Origin: Flavobacteriaceae bacterium
GTDB lineage: Bacteria; Bacteroidota; Bacteroidia; Flavobacteriales; Flavobacteriaceae
Length of the DNA stretch: 40,272 nucleotides
Direction: 5' to 3'
Assembly: GCA_013042825.1 (NCBI GenBank)
Contig: JABDPL010000252.1
Span: forward strand, 1 to 40,272
The translations under genes were made by a program, and so were the position numbers. Numbering within the stretch: the stretch's first letter is position 1; every line of letters begins with the position of its first letter. The notes under the pieces are model-generated. The model was not told the DNA's origin. It ran no database searches and saw only the letters and a list, made by a program, of their open reading frames with translations. Positions 1-7,823 of this stretch are shown here, in pieces.

Positions 1-56
1 ATCCACGAGATTGCGTCTTATGTTTCTAAAAAATTTTAGCATTTATCATTGTGCTG

Positions 57-108
57 CAACCCACCCCTAAATCCCCTCCCGGGAGGGGAAGGTAAAGGTG
101 TGGGTGTT
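57..108. repeat. GC-rich palindromic intergenic repeat
   Basis: A perfect 16-base palindrome lies at 73-88 (CCCCTCCCGGGAGGGG). Outside it are imperfectly complementary arms, C-rich at 57-68 and GGTG/GGGTG-rich at 96-108, so the whole unit can fold as a long hairpin on either strand. It sits just downstream of the stop codon of the minus-strand DUF6090 gene and could end that transcript, although no clear T-run follows. Similar C-rich units beginning with a CCCACCCC-type stretch are, as far as I recall, dispersed in many Bacteroidota genomes. That this is one of them is inference. Bases 1-56 hold nothing I can identify. Confidence 0.6.
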
Positions 109-127
109 GTTTGACGGAAGAATTTGA

Positions 128-895
128 TCATTGTTGTTCACTAAGTTTTCTTTCAATTAATCCGATTATTGAATCACATTCCGCCTGAGCCCTTTCAAGG
201 CTTGGAATGATATATATTAAATTAAAATCCAATAGATTCAGAAAGTTCTTAAAATATCGATCCTTTATGAAATACTCGGCATCTGCTTTGTAGATTTCCG
301 CATCCTTGCTTTCAGAGAATGATTGATGGTTAAGTGCTAATGAAAGTCCGTTGAATTCTATATGGTCTAAAGTTCGCTCATTGTATAAATACACTGTTCT
401 GTCTTCATATACGTGCTCTTCACTTAACCTTATCTCAGTATATAAACTTCTTAGTTCAAGTAATCTGTTCTTTATATTTTCATTGGTAATCAGCCTGAGT
501 TGGGAACTGTTTAATACTTCTTCAAGGGTATTGGTATTGGGGCTAAATCTATAAAATGGGAAAACATAATAATAATGGTAATAAAAAGAGTCAAGATCTA
601 TTTCTCTTAACTCAATAGATCGGATCAATGCCTTGGCACTGCGGCGTTGATTTTTCCTGATTGAAATGAGGGAGTCCAATTGTACCCGATCAGAAGACAA
701 GTCTCTTGCAAAGCCCTCCAAATACTTATTAGTCAAAGCCCTGTCCTTTCTTGCTTCGTTCGCATTATTGATTTGCAAAGCGATCAGTATACCGATCACA
801 ACCAGAATGATCTCACCAAGCGCGTATAGAGTATACTTACTTAGTTTATTGTCCATAAATAGCTTTTGACGAATCTTTCTTAAGAACCTAATCAT
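128..895 (-). CDS. DUF6090 family single-pass membrane protein
   Basis: The 255-residue product has the DUF6090 layout common in Flavobacteriia. A basic N-terminus (MIRFLRKIRQKL) is followed by one hydrophobic segment at about residues 21-41 (GEIILVVIGILIALQINN), then a mostly helical charged domain. The stretch NTLEEVLNSSQLRLITNE near residue 125 is typical of the family. No enzymatic motif is visible and the family function is unknown. The start lies three bases after the stop codon of the GH3 gene on the same strand, so the two are very likely co-transcribed. The family is often found as strings of paralogs, but only one copy is seen here. Confidence 0.85.
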   Translation of the reverse strand: MIRFLRKIRQKLFMDNKLSKYTLYALGEIILVVIGILIALQINNANEARKDRALTNKYLEGFARDLSSDRVQLDSLISIRKNQRRSAKALIRSIELREIDLDSFYYHYYYVFPFYRFSPNTNTLEEVLNSSQLRLITNENIKNRLLELRSLYTEIRLSEEHVYEDRTVYLYNERTLDHIEFNGLSLALNHQSFSESKDAEIYKADAEYFIKDRYFKNFLNLLDFNLIYIIPSLERAQAECDSIIGLIERKLSEQQ

Positions 896-898
896 ACC

Positions 899-3079
899 TT
901 ACTTAACCCTGATCTTAAATGTACGCGAAATATTATCGGAGGCATTTCCAACATAAACCGTATAACTACCTTCCTCTAAATTCCAATCGGAGATGGACTC
1001 GTCATAATACGCCAGATCCTCAATTTTGATATCTATTGAAATATCTTCGGTTTCACCGGGTTCGAGATATACCTTCTGAAAGCCTTTGAGTTCTTTCACC
1101 GCCCGCGGTACTTTCGATTTATTCTTCCCAACGTATACCTGAACCACCTCGGCACCGGCCATATTAGCCGTATTGGTAATCGAACAGCTGATAGTGATTG
1201 CATCCCCTTTCTCAAAATTCTTAGAGTTAATCTCGGCGTTGAAAAGCTGGAATTCAGTATAAGATAACCCATGTCCGAATGCAAATTGCGGTTTGATCTT
1301 CCTGGTATCATGCCAGCGGTAACCCACGAGGATGTCTTCCTTATATTCCTGCTCATAATCGACGCCCGGGTAAGAGATCTCCCCGTAATAATGTGCTGCA
1401 TTGTCTTCCAGTTTTACAGGGAAGGTGAAGGGCAATTTACCGGACGGATTCACATCGCCACTAACTACATCAGCTATGGCATGGCCCGACTGACTACCCA
1501 GGAACCAAGCCTGCATAATGCCTTTTACTTTATCAACCCACGGCATTTCTACAGCATTCCCGCTTATAAGTACCATCCCTGTATTCGGATTGGCTTTAAC
1601 CACGGCATCCAGCAATTCATCCTGACCGAAGGGCAGTCCGTAATCCAAACGGTCACCGCCTTCACAGTCCTGGTAATGGTTTTTATTGAGTCCGCCGATA
1701 AACAAGACCAAATCCGCTTTTTTGGCTGCCGCCACGGCTGCAGTTTTGAGGGAGTCATTATTATATTTGGGAGGAATTACCTTTCCGTATTGAGGCGGTC
1801 CGGAATTATAACCCATGGCATGGATGATCTTTGCATTCTTAAAGCGTTCTTTGATTCCCCTTAACGGTGAAACCTCATCCTTGGCCTTCAATTCGGAAGA
1901 ACCACCTCCGGGCGTCAATGCCTTTGTCGCATTTTCTCCGATTATCGCCAGGGTAAGTTCTTTATTCGGGTCAATCGGGAAGAAGTCTTCATTCTTAAGC
2001 AATACTATACCCTCAGTTCCGATTTTCCTGGCAACATCCAGATGTTCCCGATTATTCATGCGCCCCAAACCCCGGTCAGGATTCATGGTTGTGCGAAACA
2101 TAAGGCGTAATATGCGCCTGACTTTATCATCTACGGTACTGATAGGTACTTCTCCGGTTTTCAGTAATTCCAGGTAGGGATTCGCCAGGTAATAGTAGTC
2201 GTAGGCATAATCTGCCGAGACTGTTAAACCATCACTGTGTGATCCCATCTCCATATCCAGACCATAAAGTGCAGCCTCCCGGGTATTGGTTGCACCTCCC
2301 CAGTCTGTGATCACTACACCGTCAAATTGCCAGTCATTCTTAAGGATCTTATTCAACAGTATTTCATTATGACAGCAATACTGGCCCTTGTATTTGTTGT
2401 AAGCACCCATGACCGACCATACCTTCCCCTCCTGAACCCCGGCCTTAAACGCCGGTAAATAAATTTCATACAACGCCCGCTCACTCACTTTTACATTTAC
2501 CTTGTTTCGCCAGACCTCCTGGTTATTTAGCACATAGTGTTTCAAACAAGCGGCAACGCCATTCTGTTGAACACCCTGTATATATGGCACTACCATTTTA
2601 GATGCCAGGAAAGGATCTTCTCCCATATATTCAAAATTACGACCGTTCAGGGGTGTGCGGTAGATATTCACACCAGGTCCCAGCAGGACATCTTTCCTTC
2701 TGTACCGGGCCTCTTCACCTACAGCGATACCGTATTCTTCAGAGCGCTCCGGATTAAAGGTAGCCGCCAGGCATGTAAGGGCTGGAAAGGCCGTTGCAAA
2801 ATCATTCGTCCATCCGGCATAACCCCATTTGTCCCAGTTGATCTCACCTCGAACGCCGTGGGGCCCATCAGACATCCAGATCTCGGGGATTCCCAGCCTG
2901 GCTACTCCCGGGGTGCTGAACTTCGACTGTGCATGGCACATGGCCACCTTTTCCTCAAGCGTAAGCTGAGAAAGAATAGATTCTATTTTGGTGTCTAAGT
3001 CTTTTGAATTCGTCTGTGCCATAATATCAAAACAGGAATTAATAACAACTAATGCAAGCAAATACACTCTGATTTTCAT
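899..3079 (-). CDS. Secreted glycoside hydrolase family 3 beta-glucosidase
   Basis: This 726-residue protein is a full-length GH3 enzyme that hydrolyses terminal beta-linked sugars from oligosaccharides or glycosides. An N-terminal signal peptide ends near residue 21 (IMAQ). A cysteine at residue 16 (VINSC) makes a lipoprotein form possible. The (beta/alpha)8 domain carries KH at 180-181, the RNFEYMGEDP stretch at 147-156 and the nucleophile aspartate D259 in VVITDWGG. An alpha/beta sandwich domain follows, with GGGSSELKA, and the C-terminus is a fibronectin-III-like domain (about 630-726). No PA14 insert is seen. Substrate preference cannot be read from the sequence. It is the first gene of a two-gene unit with the DUF6090 protein, and no transporter of the SusCD type is next to it. 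Confidence 0.93.
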   Translation of the reverse strand: MKIRVYLLALVVINSCFDIMAQTNSKDLDTKIESILSQLTLEEKVAMCHAQSKFSTPGVARLGIPEIWMSDGPHGVRGEINWDKWGYAGWTNDFATAFPALTCLAATFNPERSEEYGIAVGEEARYRRKDVLLGPGVNIYRTPLNGRNFEYMGEDPFLASKMVVPYIQGVQQNGVAACLKHYVLNNQEVWRNKVNVKVSERALYEIYLPAFKAGVQEGKVWSVMGAYNKYKGQYCCHNEILLNKILKNDWQFDGVVITDWGGATNTREAALYGLDMEMGSHSDGLTVSADYAYDYYYLANPYLELLKTGEVPISTVDDKVRRILRLMFRTTMNPDRGLGRMNNREHLDVARKIGTEGIVLLKNEDFFPIDPNKELTLAIIGENATKALTPGGGSSELKAKDEVSPLRGIKERFKNAKIIHAMGYNSGPPQYGKVIPPKYNNDSLKTAAVAAAKKADLVLFIGGLNKNHYQDCEGGDRLDYGLPFGQDELLDAVVKANPNTGMVLISGNAVEMPWVDKVKGIMQAWFLGSQSGHAIADVVSGDVNPSGKLPFTFPVKLEDNAAHYYGEISYPGVDYEQEYKEDILVGYRWHDTRKIKPQFAFGHGLSYTEFQLFNAEINSKNFEKGDAITISCSITNTANMAGAEVVQVYVGKNKSKVPRAVKELKGFQKVYLEPGETEDISIDIKIEDLAYYDESISDWNLEEGSYTVYVGNASDNISRTFKIRVK

Positions 3080-3206
3080 TGGAAATATTTTTAAAGATGA
3101 AGTTAGATCTCGATGTGAAATACATTCAAAATGAATTGAAAATTATTAGGCAGGTGGGTGAGAATTTGGTGACATGAAATTACTAAATTTAATTGATTTA
3201 GTTGTT

Positions 3207-3214
3207 TATTTTTG
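3207..3214 (+). promoter_or_regulatory. -7 promoter box (TATTTTTG) for the DUF1801 gene
   Basis: The box matches the Bacteroidota -7 consensus TAnnTTTG. Only four bases separate it from the ATG at 3219, so transcription would begin at or very close to the start codon and the mRNA would be leaderless or nearly so. No TTG -33 element is seen at the usual 17-23 base spacing. Confidence 0.45.
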
Positions 3215-3218
3215 AGGT

Positions 3219-3596
3219 ATGAATCCGGCAGAAGAATACATTTTCAGACAAGAGGAACCCTATCAGTCCATTCTTATTCATGTGAGATCGGTTATTCTTT
3301 CTACCGTAAACCCTATTGAGGAGAAGTTCAACTACAGCGTTCCTTTTTATCATTACAGAAAAAAGCCTTTCATATACCTGAACATCCTGAAAGGCCAGGA
3401 TTTTGTTGATGTCGCTTTCGTTAAGGGCGTCCGGCTTGAAGACCGGTTTCCGCAACTCATGGATTATAATGAACGGAAGAATGTAAGATCCCTGCAATAC
3501 AAATCGTTGGAAGATATTGACGAAAACTTGCTCAGGGAGATCATTTTAGCCGCAGCTGAATTAACGGGTAAAAGCCGGACAGGATGGTTTAACTAA
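3219..3596 (+). CDS. DUF1801 domain protein
   Basis: The 125-residue protein fits the DUF1801/YdhG-like family, small alpha/beta proteins with no established reaction. Family-like features are an N-terminal helix with EEYIFRQEEPYQSI, then beta strands around EKFNYSVPFYHYRKKPFIYL, and a C-terminal helix. It has no signal peptide or membrane segment and is probably cytoplasmic. It stands alone on the plus strand between two minus-strand operons. Its stop codon overlaps that of the convergent GNAT gene (bases 3593-3596, CTAA). Confidence 0.8.
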   Translation: MNPAEEYIFRQEEPYQSILIHVRSVILSTVNPIEEKFNYSVPFYHYRKKPFIYLNILKGQDFVDVAFVKGVRLEDRFPQLMDYNERKNVRSLQYKSLEDIDENLLREIILAAAELTGKSRTGWFN

Positions 3597-4060
3597 AATT
3601 TTTTGGAAACGATATAATTTTCAAAGATCATTCCGCGAAAGGTCTTTTGCTGAAGAGCCTCAATGGTATAACCGCGCTTTTCGAAGAATTTCCTTGCTGT
3701 TAGACTCACATCGGAATGCACCGAATCAAAACCATTTGTTTCGGCTTGTTTCTCAATGCGATCGGCAAGCAGGGTTGCAATTCCCTTGCCCTGATATTTA
3801 TGATGAACAAAGAGTCCGTCAAAGTAATTGCCATCGTTCAAATAGGCAAAACCAACTATGGTCTTTCCCGATTCGGCCACAATAAAATACCAGCTTTTGA
3901 TACGCTTCTCCCATTTCGGGATATCATCGGCACTTGAGATCCAGTGCTTGATCTGCTCTTCGGAATAGTCTCTTGAATTGATATGGCTGACGGTTTCCCT
4001 GAAGAGGGTAGTTAGCTCGAAGACATCGTCCGGATCGGCTTTCCGAAGGACAATTTTCAT
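3593..4060 (-). CDS. GNAT family N-acetyltransferase
   Basis: The 155-residue product is a single GNAT domain that should transfer an acyl group from acyl-CoA to an amine; the substrate is unknown. The acetyl-CoA pyrophosphate loop is visible as YQGKGIATLL near residues 90-99, preceded by the beta-4 strand DGLFVHHK and followed by FFEKRGY, as is usual for the fold. The ATG overlaps the stop codon of kdsA by four bases, so translation is probably coupled to kdsA. A role in lipopolysaccharide core modification is possible from context only. Confidence 0.88.
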   Translation of the reverse strand: MKIVLRKADPDDVFELTTLFRETVSHINSRDYSEEQIKHWISSADDIPKWEKRIKSWYFIVAESGKTIVGFAYLNDGNYFDGLFVHHKYQGKGIATLLADRIEKQAETNGFDSVHSDVSLTARKFFEKRGYTIEALQQKTFRGMIFENYIVSKKF

Positions 4061-4881
4061 TCGCCAAGATTATTGATGAGCTGGCGAATAGTGACCAGAT
4101 TACCCAGGAGCCTATCCAGTTTATCCAGGTGTAGCATATTAGCACCATCACTCTTGGCACTGGCCGGATCAAAATGGGTTTCTATAAACAGGCCGTCTAC
4201 ATGGTTCACGACAGCTGCACGGGCAATTGTTTCTATCATTTCCGGTCGCCCGCCGGTAACACCAGTCGATTGATTGGGTTGTTGAAGGGAATGGGTAACA
4301 TCAAGTATAACCGGTGCAAATGCTCTCATGGTTGGAATACCCCTGAAATCAACAATAAGATCCTGATAACCAAACATGGTTCCGCGATCTGTGATCCATG
4401 CGTTCTGATTTCCTGAATCTTTCACCTTCTTAACAGCATGCTGCATGGATTCCGGACTCATAAACTGGCCTTTCTTCAGGTTGATCACCTTTCCTGTTTT
4501 TGCTGCAGCGACAACAAGGTCGGTCTGGCGTACAAGAAATGCCGGTATCTGAAGCACATCTACATAGGCCGCGGCAATTTCGGCATCGCCTACCTCATGA
4601 ATATCGGTAACGGTTGGAATATCGAAGGTCTCACTTACCTTCTTAAGGATCCTCAGCGCCTTTTCATCTCCAATTCCCGTAAAGCTGTCAATCCGGCTGC
4701 GATTGGCCTTTTTAAAACTGCCCTTAAATATAAACGGAATTTGCAGCCTGTCGCAGATTTTTACTATACGTTCGGCAATCCTTAAAGCCATATCCTCTCC
4801 TTCTATGGCACAGGGTCCGGCCAGGAGAAAAAAATTATCTGAAAATGAATGCTTTATTTTGGGAACCTCATGAAGATCCAT
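4057..4881 (-). CDS. kdsA: 3-deoxy-8-phosphooctulonate synthase (KDO-8-P synthase)
   Basis: KdsA condenses phosphoenolpyruvate with arabinose-5-phosphate to give KDO-8-phosphate, the precursor of the inner-core sugar of lipopolysaccharide. The motifs are clear: GPCAIEG, FKGSFKKANRSR, VLQIPAFLVRQTDL, NLKKGQFMSPE, DRGTMFGY, FAPVILDVTHSLQQP and IETHFDPASAKSDG. The cysteine in GPCAIEG (residue 24) marks the metal-dependent class; E. coli KdsA has asparagine there. I chose the ATG at 4881 (274 residues). A GTG two codons upstream at 4887 is possible but less likely. It lies in a minus-strand operon between a small membrane protein (37-base gap) and the GNAT gene (4-base overlap). Confidence 0.96.
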   Translation of the reverse strand: MDLHEVPKIKHSFSDNFFLLAGPCAIEGEDMALRIAERIVKICDRLQIPFIFKGSFKKANRSRIDSFTGIGDEKALRILKKVSETFDIPTVTDIHEVGDAEIAAAYVDVLQIPAFLVRQTDLVVAAAKTGKVINLKKGQFMSPESMQHAVKKVKDSGNQNAWITDRGTMFGYQDLIVDFRGIPTMRAFAPVILDVTHSLQQPNQSTGVTGGRPEMIETIARAAVVNHVDGLFIETHFDPASAKSDGANMLHLDKLDRLLGNLVTIRQLINNLGE

Positions 4882-4918
4882 AGGCACTTGAACTTAACAA
4901 GCGCAAAGATAGTCAATT

Positions 4919-5275
4919 TTAAAAGTTGTGCTTATAGCTGTTCCGGATGATCCAGGCTGACATGATGAAATTCATCAATACGAAGAGTCCGCTGTAAATA
5001 ATTATTCCCTTGGCAAGTACCATTGGCGGGATATTCCACAGATCGGAAAGATAGCCCAGGATGAGATAAGATGACAGGCAGATAAAGCTGATCCCCAGGT
5101 AAAAATTCAACTTCCTATTTGGCCTGATCATTTGCCATAGAAAAGGAATGGTAAGCAGTAGCACGGGGTATGCGCTGATCCCTTCACTACGATTGAGGTC
5201 GGTAAACCAATAAATGCTAATTGAAATAAAATAAAGATACGGGATCCAGTTTGCTAATTTGTTGATACTTTTCAT
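4919..5275 (-). CDS. Small four-helix membrane protein, unknown
   Basis: This 118-residue protein consists almost entirely of four predicted transmembrane segments (about residues 9-25, 36-50, 57-77 and 86-108) joined by short loops, with a basic end (RNSYKHNF). I do not recognise a family. It is the first gene of the minus-strand unit with kdsA, so co-expression with KDO synthesis is likely, but no function follows from that. Confidence 0.7.
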   Translation of the reverse strand: MKSINKLANWIPYLYFISISIYWFTDLNRSEGISAYPVLLLTIPFLWQMIRPNRKLNFYLGISFICLSSYLILGYLSDLWNIPPMVLAKGIIIYSGLFVLMNFIMSAWIIRNSYKHNF

Positions 5276-5444
5276 CTGGCTTTGAGTTATGGGTTTCAGA
5301 TGTAAATACCATTATCAGATTGCGGTTGGTCAGTAAAATAATGGGTTTACACGCAATCACTTATTTAACCAACGGCAATTTTCGGGCCTCAGTGTATCTC
5401 ATCTAAATTATAACATATAATTAACGTAATGTGAAATTTAAATG

Positions 5445-5452
5445 TACTTTTG
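5445..5452 (+). promoter_or_regulatory. -7 promoter box (TACTTTTG)
   Basis: This matches TAnnTTTG and lies 44 bases before the ATG of the YgjV-like gene, in the 221-base divergent region 5276-5496. No TTG -33 box at normal spacing is visible. The rest of the region is AT-rich with no other clear signal. Confidence 0.45.
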
Positions 5453-5496
5453 AAAAGGTATCCGGGAAATGAAAATCCGTATGCTTTTTTGAATGT

Positions 5497-5727
5497 ATGA
5501 TCGAGACAAATTCTGCTGTTACTGAGTGGGTGGGATATACGGCCATGCTGATGGTCTTGGTCTCTTTTATGATGAAGGATTTCAGGCGGTTGCGATTCGT
5601 GAACAGCCTCGGAGCAGTTTTATTCGTTGTTTATGGTTTTTTACTCCAGATCTCATGGCCCATTGTTATAACAAACCTGGCCATAGTAGGCGTGAATTGT
5701 TATTATTTATTTTTTCGAAAAAATTAG
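5497..5727 (+). CDS. YgjV-like small membrane protein
   Basis: The 76-residue product has three hydrophobic helices (about 13-27, 37-52, 55-72) with the pattern WVGYTAMLMVLVSFMMKD near the N-terminus and CYYLFF at the end. This fits the short YgjV/PQ-loop-like membrane proteins of Bacteroidota, whose function is not established. Its TAG stop at 5725-5727 is in the same frame as the acyltransferase that follows, and that frame stays open right after the stop. Confidence 0.75.
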   Translation: MIETNSAVTEWVGYTAMLMVLVSFMMKDFRRLRFVNSLGAVLFVVYGFLLQISWPIVITNLAIVGVNCYYLFFRKN

Positions 5728-5754
5728 TATTTTCAACCAACAAAGCCCAGCAAT

Positions 5755-6726
5755 ATTTATTCAATAGAACGCTATACCGCTTCAAATGAGACACTTTGGA
5801 ACGGCTTTGTTTCCAAGGCAAAGAACGCTACCTTTTTGTTTTATCGTAACTTTATGGATTATCATGCCAACCGCTTTCATGACCATTCATTAATGATCAG
5901 GAAAGGTGATAATCTCATGGCTTTATTTCCGGCGAATCAGGATGAAAATATGATTTGGTCACATGGCGGGCTTACCTATGGCGGACTAATACTTCTACCC
6001 GAGATACGATTATCTGATGTCATTTACGGATTTCAAGGTGTCTTACAGTATTACCAGGCCCTTGGTATTCATGAGCTGCGTGTAAAGACCATACCGCAGA
6101 TATATCACAGGCAACCAAGCGATGAGATCGATTACCTGATGTTTAAACTCGAGGCAAATCGTTATCGCTGCGATTGCCTTTCGGTTGTGTCACCAACCCG
6201 GCTGAAATATTCCAGGGACCGGAAGCAAGGCATAAAGCGTGGAAATAAGAATGGCTTGAAGGTTATTGAGGTCAGTGACTTTGAGGAGTTTTGGAGCCAG
6301 ATCCTTATACCCAATCTTGAATCAAAACATCAAAGCAGACCGGTTCACACCCTGGATGAGATCCGTCTGCTAAAAACGCGTTTCCCAGAACAAATTCGGC
6401 AGTTCAATGTCTATGATTCTGGCGGGATTATCGTTGCGGGCACAACCATTTTCGATACTGAACGAGTAGCGCGTTCCCAGTACATATCAGGCAATACTGA
6501 AAAGAATAATCTGGGTAGTTTAGATCTGTTGCACGATTATTTATTACGGGAGGTTTTCCCGTCAAAGCCATATTTCGATTTTGGTAAATCCAATGAAGAC
6601 GAAGGGCGCACCATCAATGAAGGCCTGTTATACTGGAAAGAGGGATTCGGGGCCAGATCTGTTGCCCATGATTATTTTTCGGTAGATCCGGCTATGCATG
6701 TTAAACTAAATGGAGTTTTTAAATGA
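5755..6726 (+). CDS. FemAB/GNAT-like acyltransferase, atypical start
   Basis: The protein resembles FemAB-like GNAT acyltransferases that sit next to sugar aminotransferases in flavobacterial glycan clusters. Features are FRNFMDYH-like N-terminal text, the SHGGLTYGGL stretch, RLKYSRDRKQGIKRGNK, and C-terminal FDFGKSNED and GLLYWKEGFGA. It probably acylates the amino group made by the next gene, DegT. The first usual start in frame is TTG at 5836, but the reading upstream of it (IYSIERYT, then ETLWNGFVSKAKNATF) looks like genuine protein that homologs have. No ATG, GTG or TTG exists between the stop at 5725-5727 and 5836, so ATT at 5755 or ATA at 5764 are the candidates. The stop overlaps the aminotransferase ATG by four bases. 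Confidence 0.75.
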   Translation: MYSIERYTASNETLWNGFVSKAKNATFLFYRNFMDYHANRFHDHSLMIRKGDNLMALFPANQDENMIWSHGGLTYGGLILLPEIRLSDVIYGFQGVLQYYQALGIHELRVKTIPQIYHRQPSDEIDYLMFKLEANRYRCDCLSVVSPTRLKYSRDRKQGIKRGNKNGLKVIEVSDFEEFWSQILIPNLESKHQSRPVHTLDEIRLLKTRFPEQIRQFNVYDSGGIIVAGTTIFDTERVARSQYISGNTEKNNLGSLDLLHDYLLREVFPSKPYFDFGKSNEDEGRTINEGLLYWKEGFGARSVAHDYFSVDPAMHVKLNGVFK

Positions 6727-7823
6727 TCCCATTCTTCGATCTGAAAACATATAACCAGCAGTATAAGAATGAGATCGATGCGGCCATTGAACAGGTTCTC
6801 GCATCTGGGCGGTATATTCTGGGTGAGCAGGTTGAACGTTTCGAGCATGAATATGCCAGCTATTGCGGTACCACATATTGTATTGGAACCGGTAATGGAA
6901 TGGACGCCTTGTTATTGATATTCAAAGCCTGGATAGAACTGGGATTACTGGAACCCGGAGACGAAGTGATGGTGCCGGCAAACACCTATATCGCTTCAAT
7001 ATTGCCGGTGATTCACGCCAGGCTGAAGCCTGTATTCGTAGAACCGGACATAGAAACCTTTAACCTCGATCCCGAAAAGTTGGATGCCGCGCTAAGTTCA
7101 AAGACAAAGGTGATCATGGCTGTACATCTCTACGGACAATTGGCCGATATGAAGGCCATCAATTCCTTTGCCAAAGCTCATGGCCTGCTGGTGGTAGAAG
7201 ATGCGGCTCAGGGCCACGGCGCGAGTGGAAAGGATAATAAAAAGGCAGGCAACCTCTCCGATGCGGCCGGATTCAGTTTTTATCCAACAAAAAATTTAGG
7301 TGCTTTAGGGGATGCGGGCGCTGTTACCACAAATAATGATGAGTTGGCTGCAATGTTGAGAAAGCTCCGGGATTACGGCCGTTCAACAAAATACCTGAAT
7401 GAATTGGCCGGGATAAATTCACGTCTAGATGAGTTCCAGGCGGCTGTCCTAAATGTTAAATTGGCCAGCCTTGATCGGGACAATGAGAAGAGACGAAAAT
7501 TAGCCGGATTTTATCTTGATCGAATTAATAATCAAAAACTAAAACTGCCGTTTTACAGTGGAGCCCAGGATCACGTTTTCCACCAGTTCGTGCTGCGTAC
7601 TCCCGAGCGCGAGCGATTTATAGGTCATCTGAATAAACACGGTATAGGGACCCTCGTACATTACCCGGTTCCTCCTCATAAACAAAAAGCACTTAAACCG
7701 TACAATGAATTATCTTTGAATATAACCGAGCAGATCCATAATGAAGTTGTGAGCATACCATTAAATCCAACCCTGAGCATGGGATCTCTTGAGACCGTTG
7801 TTAACCATATAAATACTTTTTAA
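6723..7823 (+). CDS. DegT/DnrJ/EryC1/StrS sugar aminotransferase
   Basis: This 366-residue PLP enzyme should transaminate a nucleotide-linked keto-sugar. The PLP lysine is K190 in SFYPTKNLGALGDAG, and the cofactor-ring aspartate is in VVEDAAQGHGA (about 160). The N-terminus IPFFDLKTY and the GTGNGMDAL loop are typical of the 3-aminotransferase branch (FdtB, QdtB, TylB). With the FdtA-like ketoisomerase at 13615 it would give a dTDP-3-amino-3,6-dideoxyhexose; the sugar identity is inference. The ATG overlaps the stop codon of the acyltransferase, and the flippase begins directly after its TAA. Confidence 0.92.
   Translation: MIPFFDLKTYNQQYKNEIDAAIEQVLASGRYILGEQVERFEHEYASYCGTTYCIGTGNGMDALLLIFKAWIELGLLEPGDEVMVPANTYIASILPVIHARLKPVFVEPDIETFNLDPEKLDAALSSKTKVIMAVHLYGQLADMKAINSFAKAHGLLVVEDAAQGHGASGKDNKKAGNLSDAAGFSFYPTKNLGALGDAGAVTTNNDELAAMLRKLRDYGRSTKYLNELAGINSRLDEFQAAVLNVKLASLDRDNEKRRKLAGFYLDRINNQKLKLPFYSGAQDHVFHQFVLRTPERERFIGHLNKHGIGTLVHYPVPPHKQKALKPYNELSLNITEQIHNEVVSIPLNPTLSMGSLETVVNHINTF

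Noticed and set aside
1271..1864. Long open frame of 197 codons antisense to the GH3 gene
   Set aside because: It runs within a clear GH3 gene on the other strand and encodes no recognisable protein pattern. It is a shadow frame.
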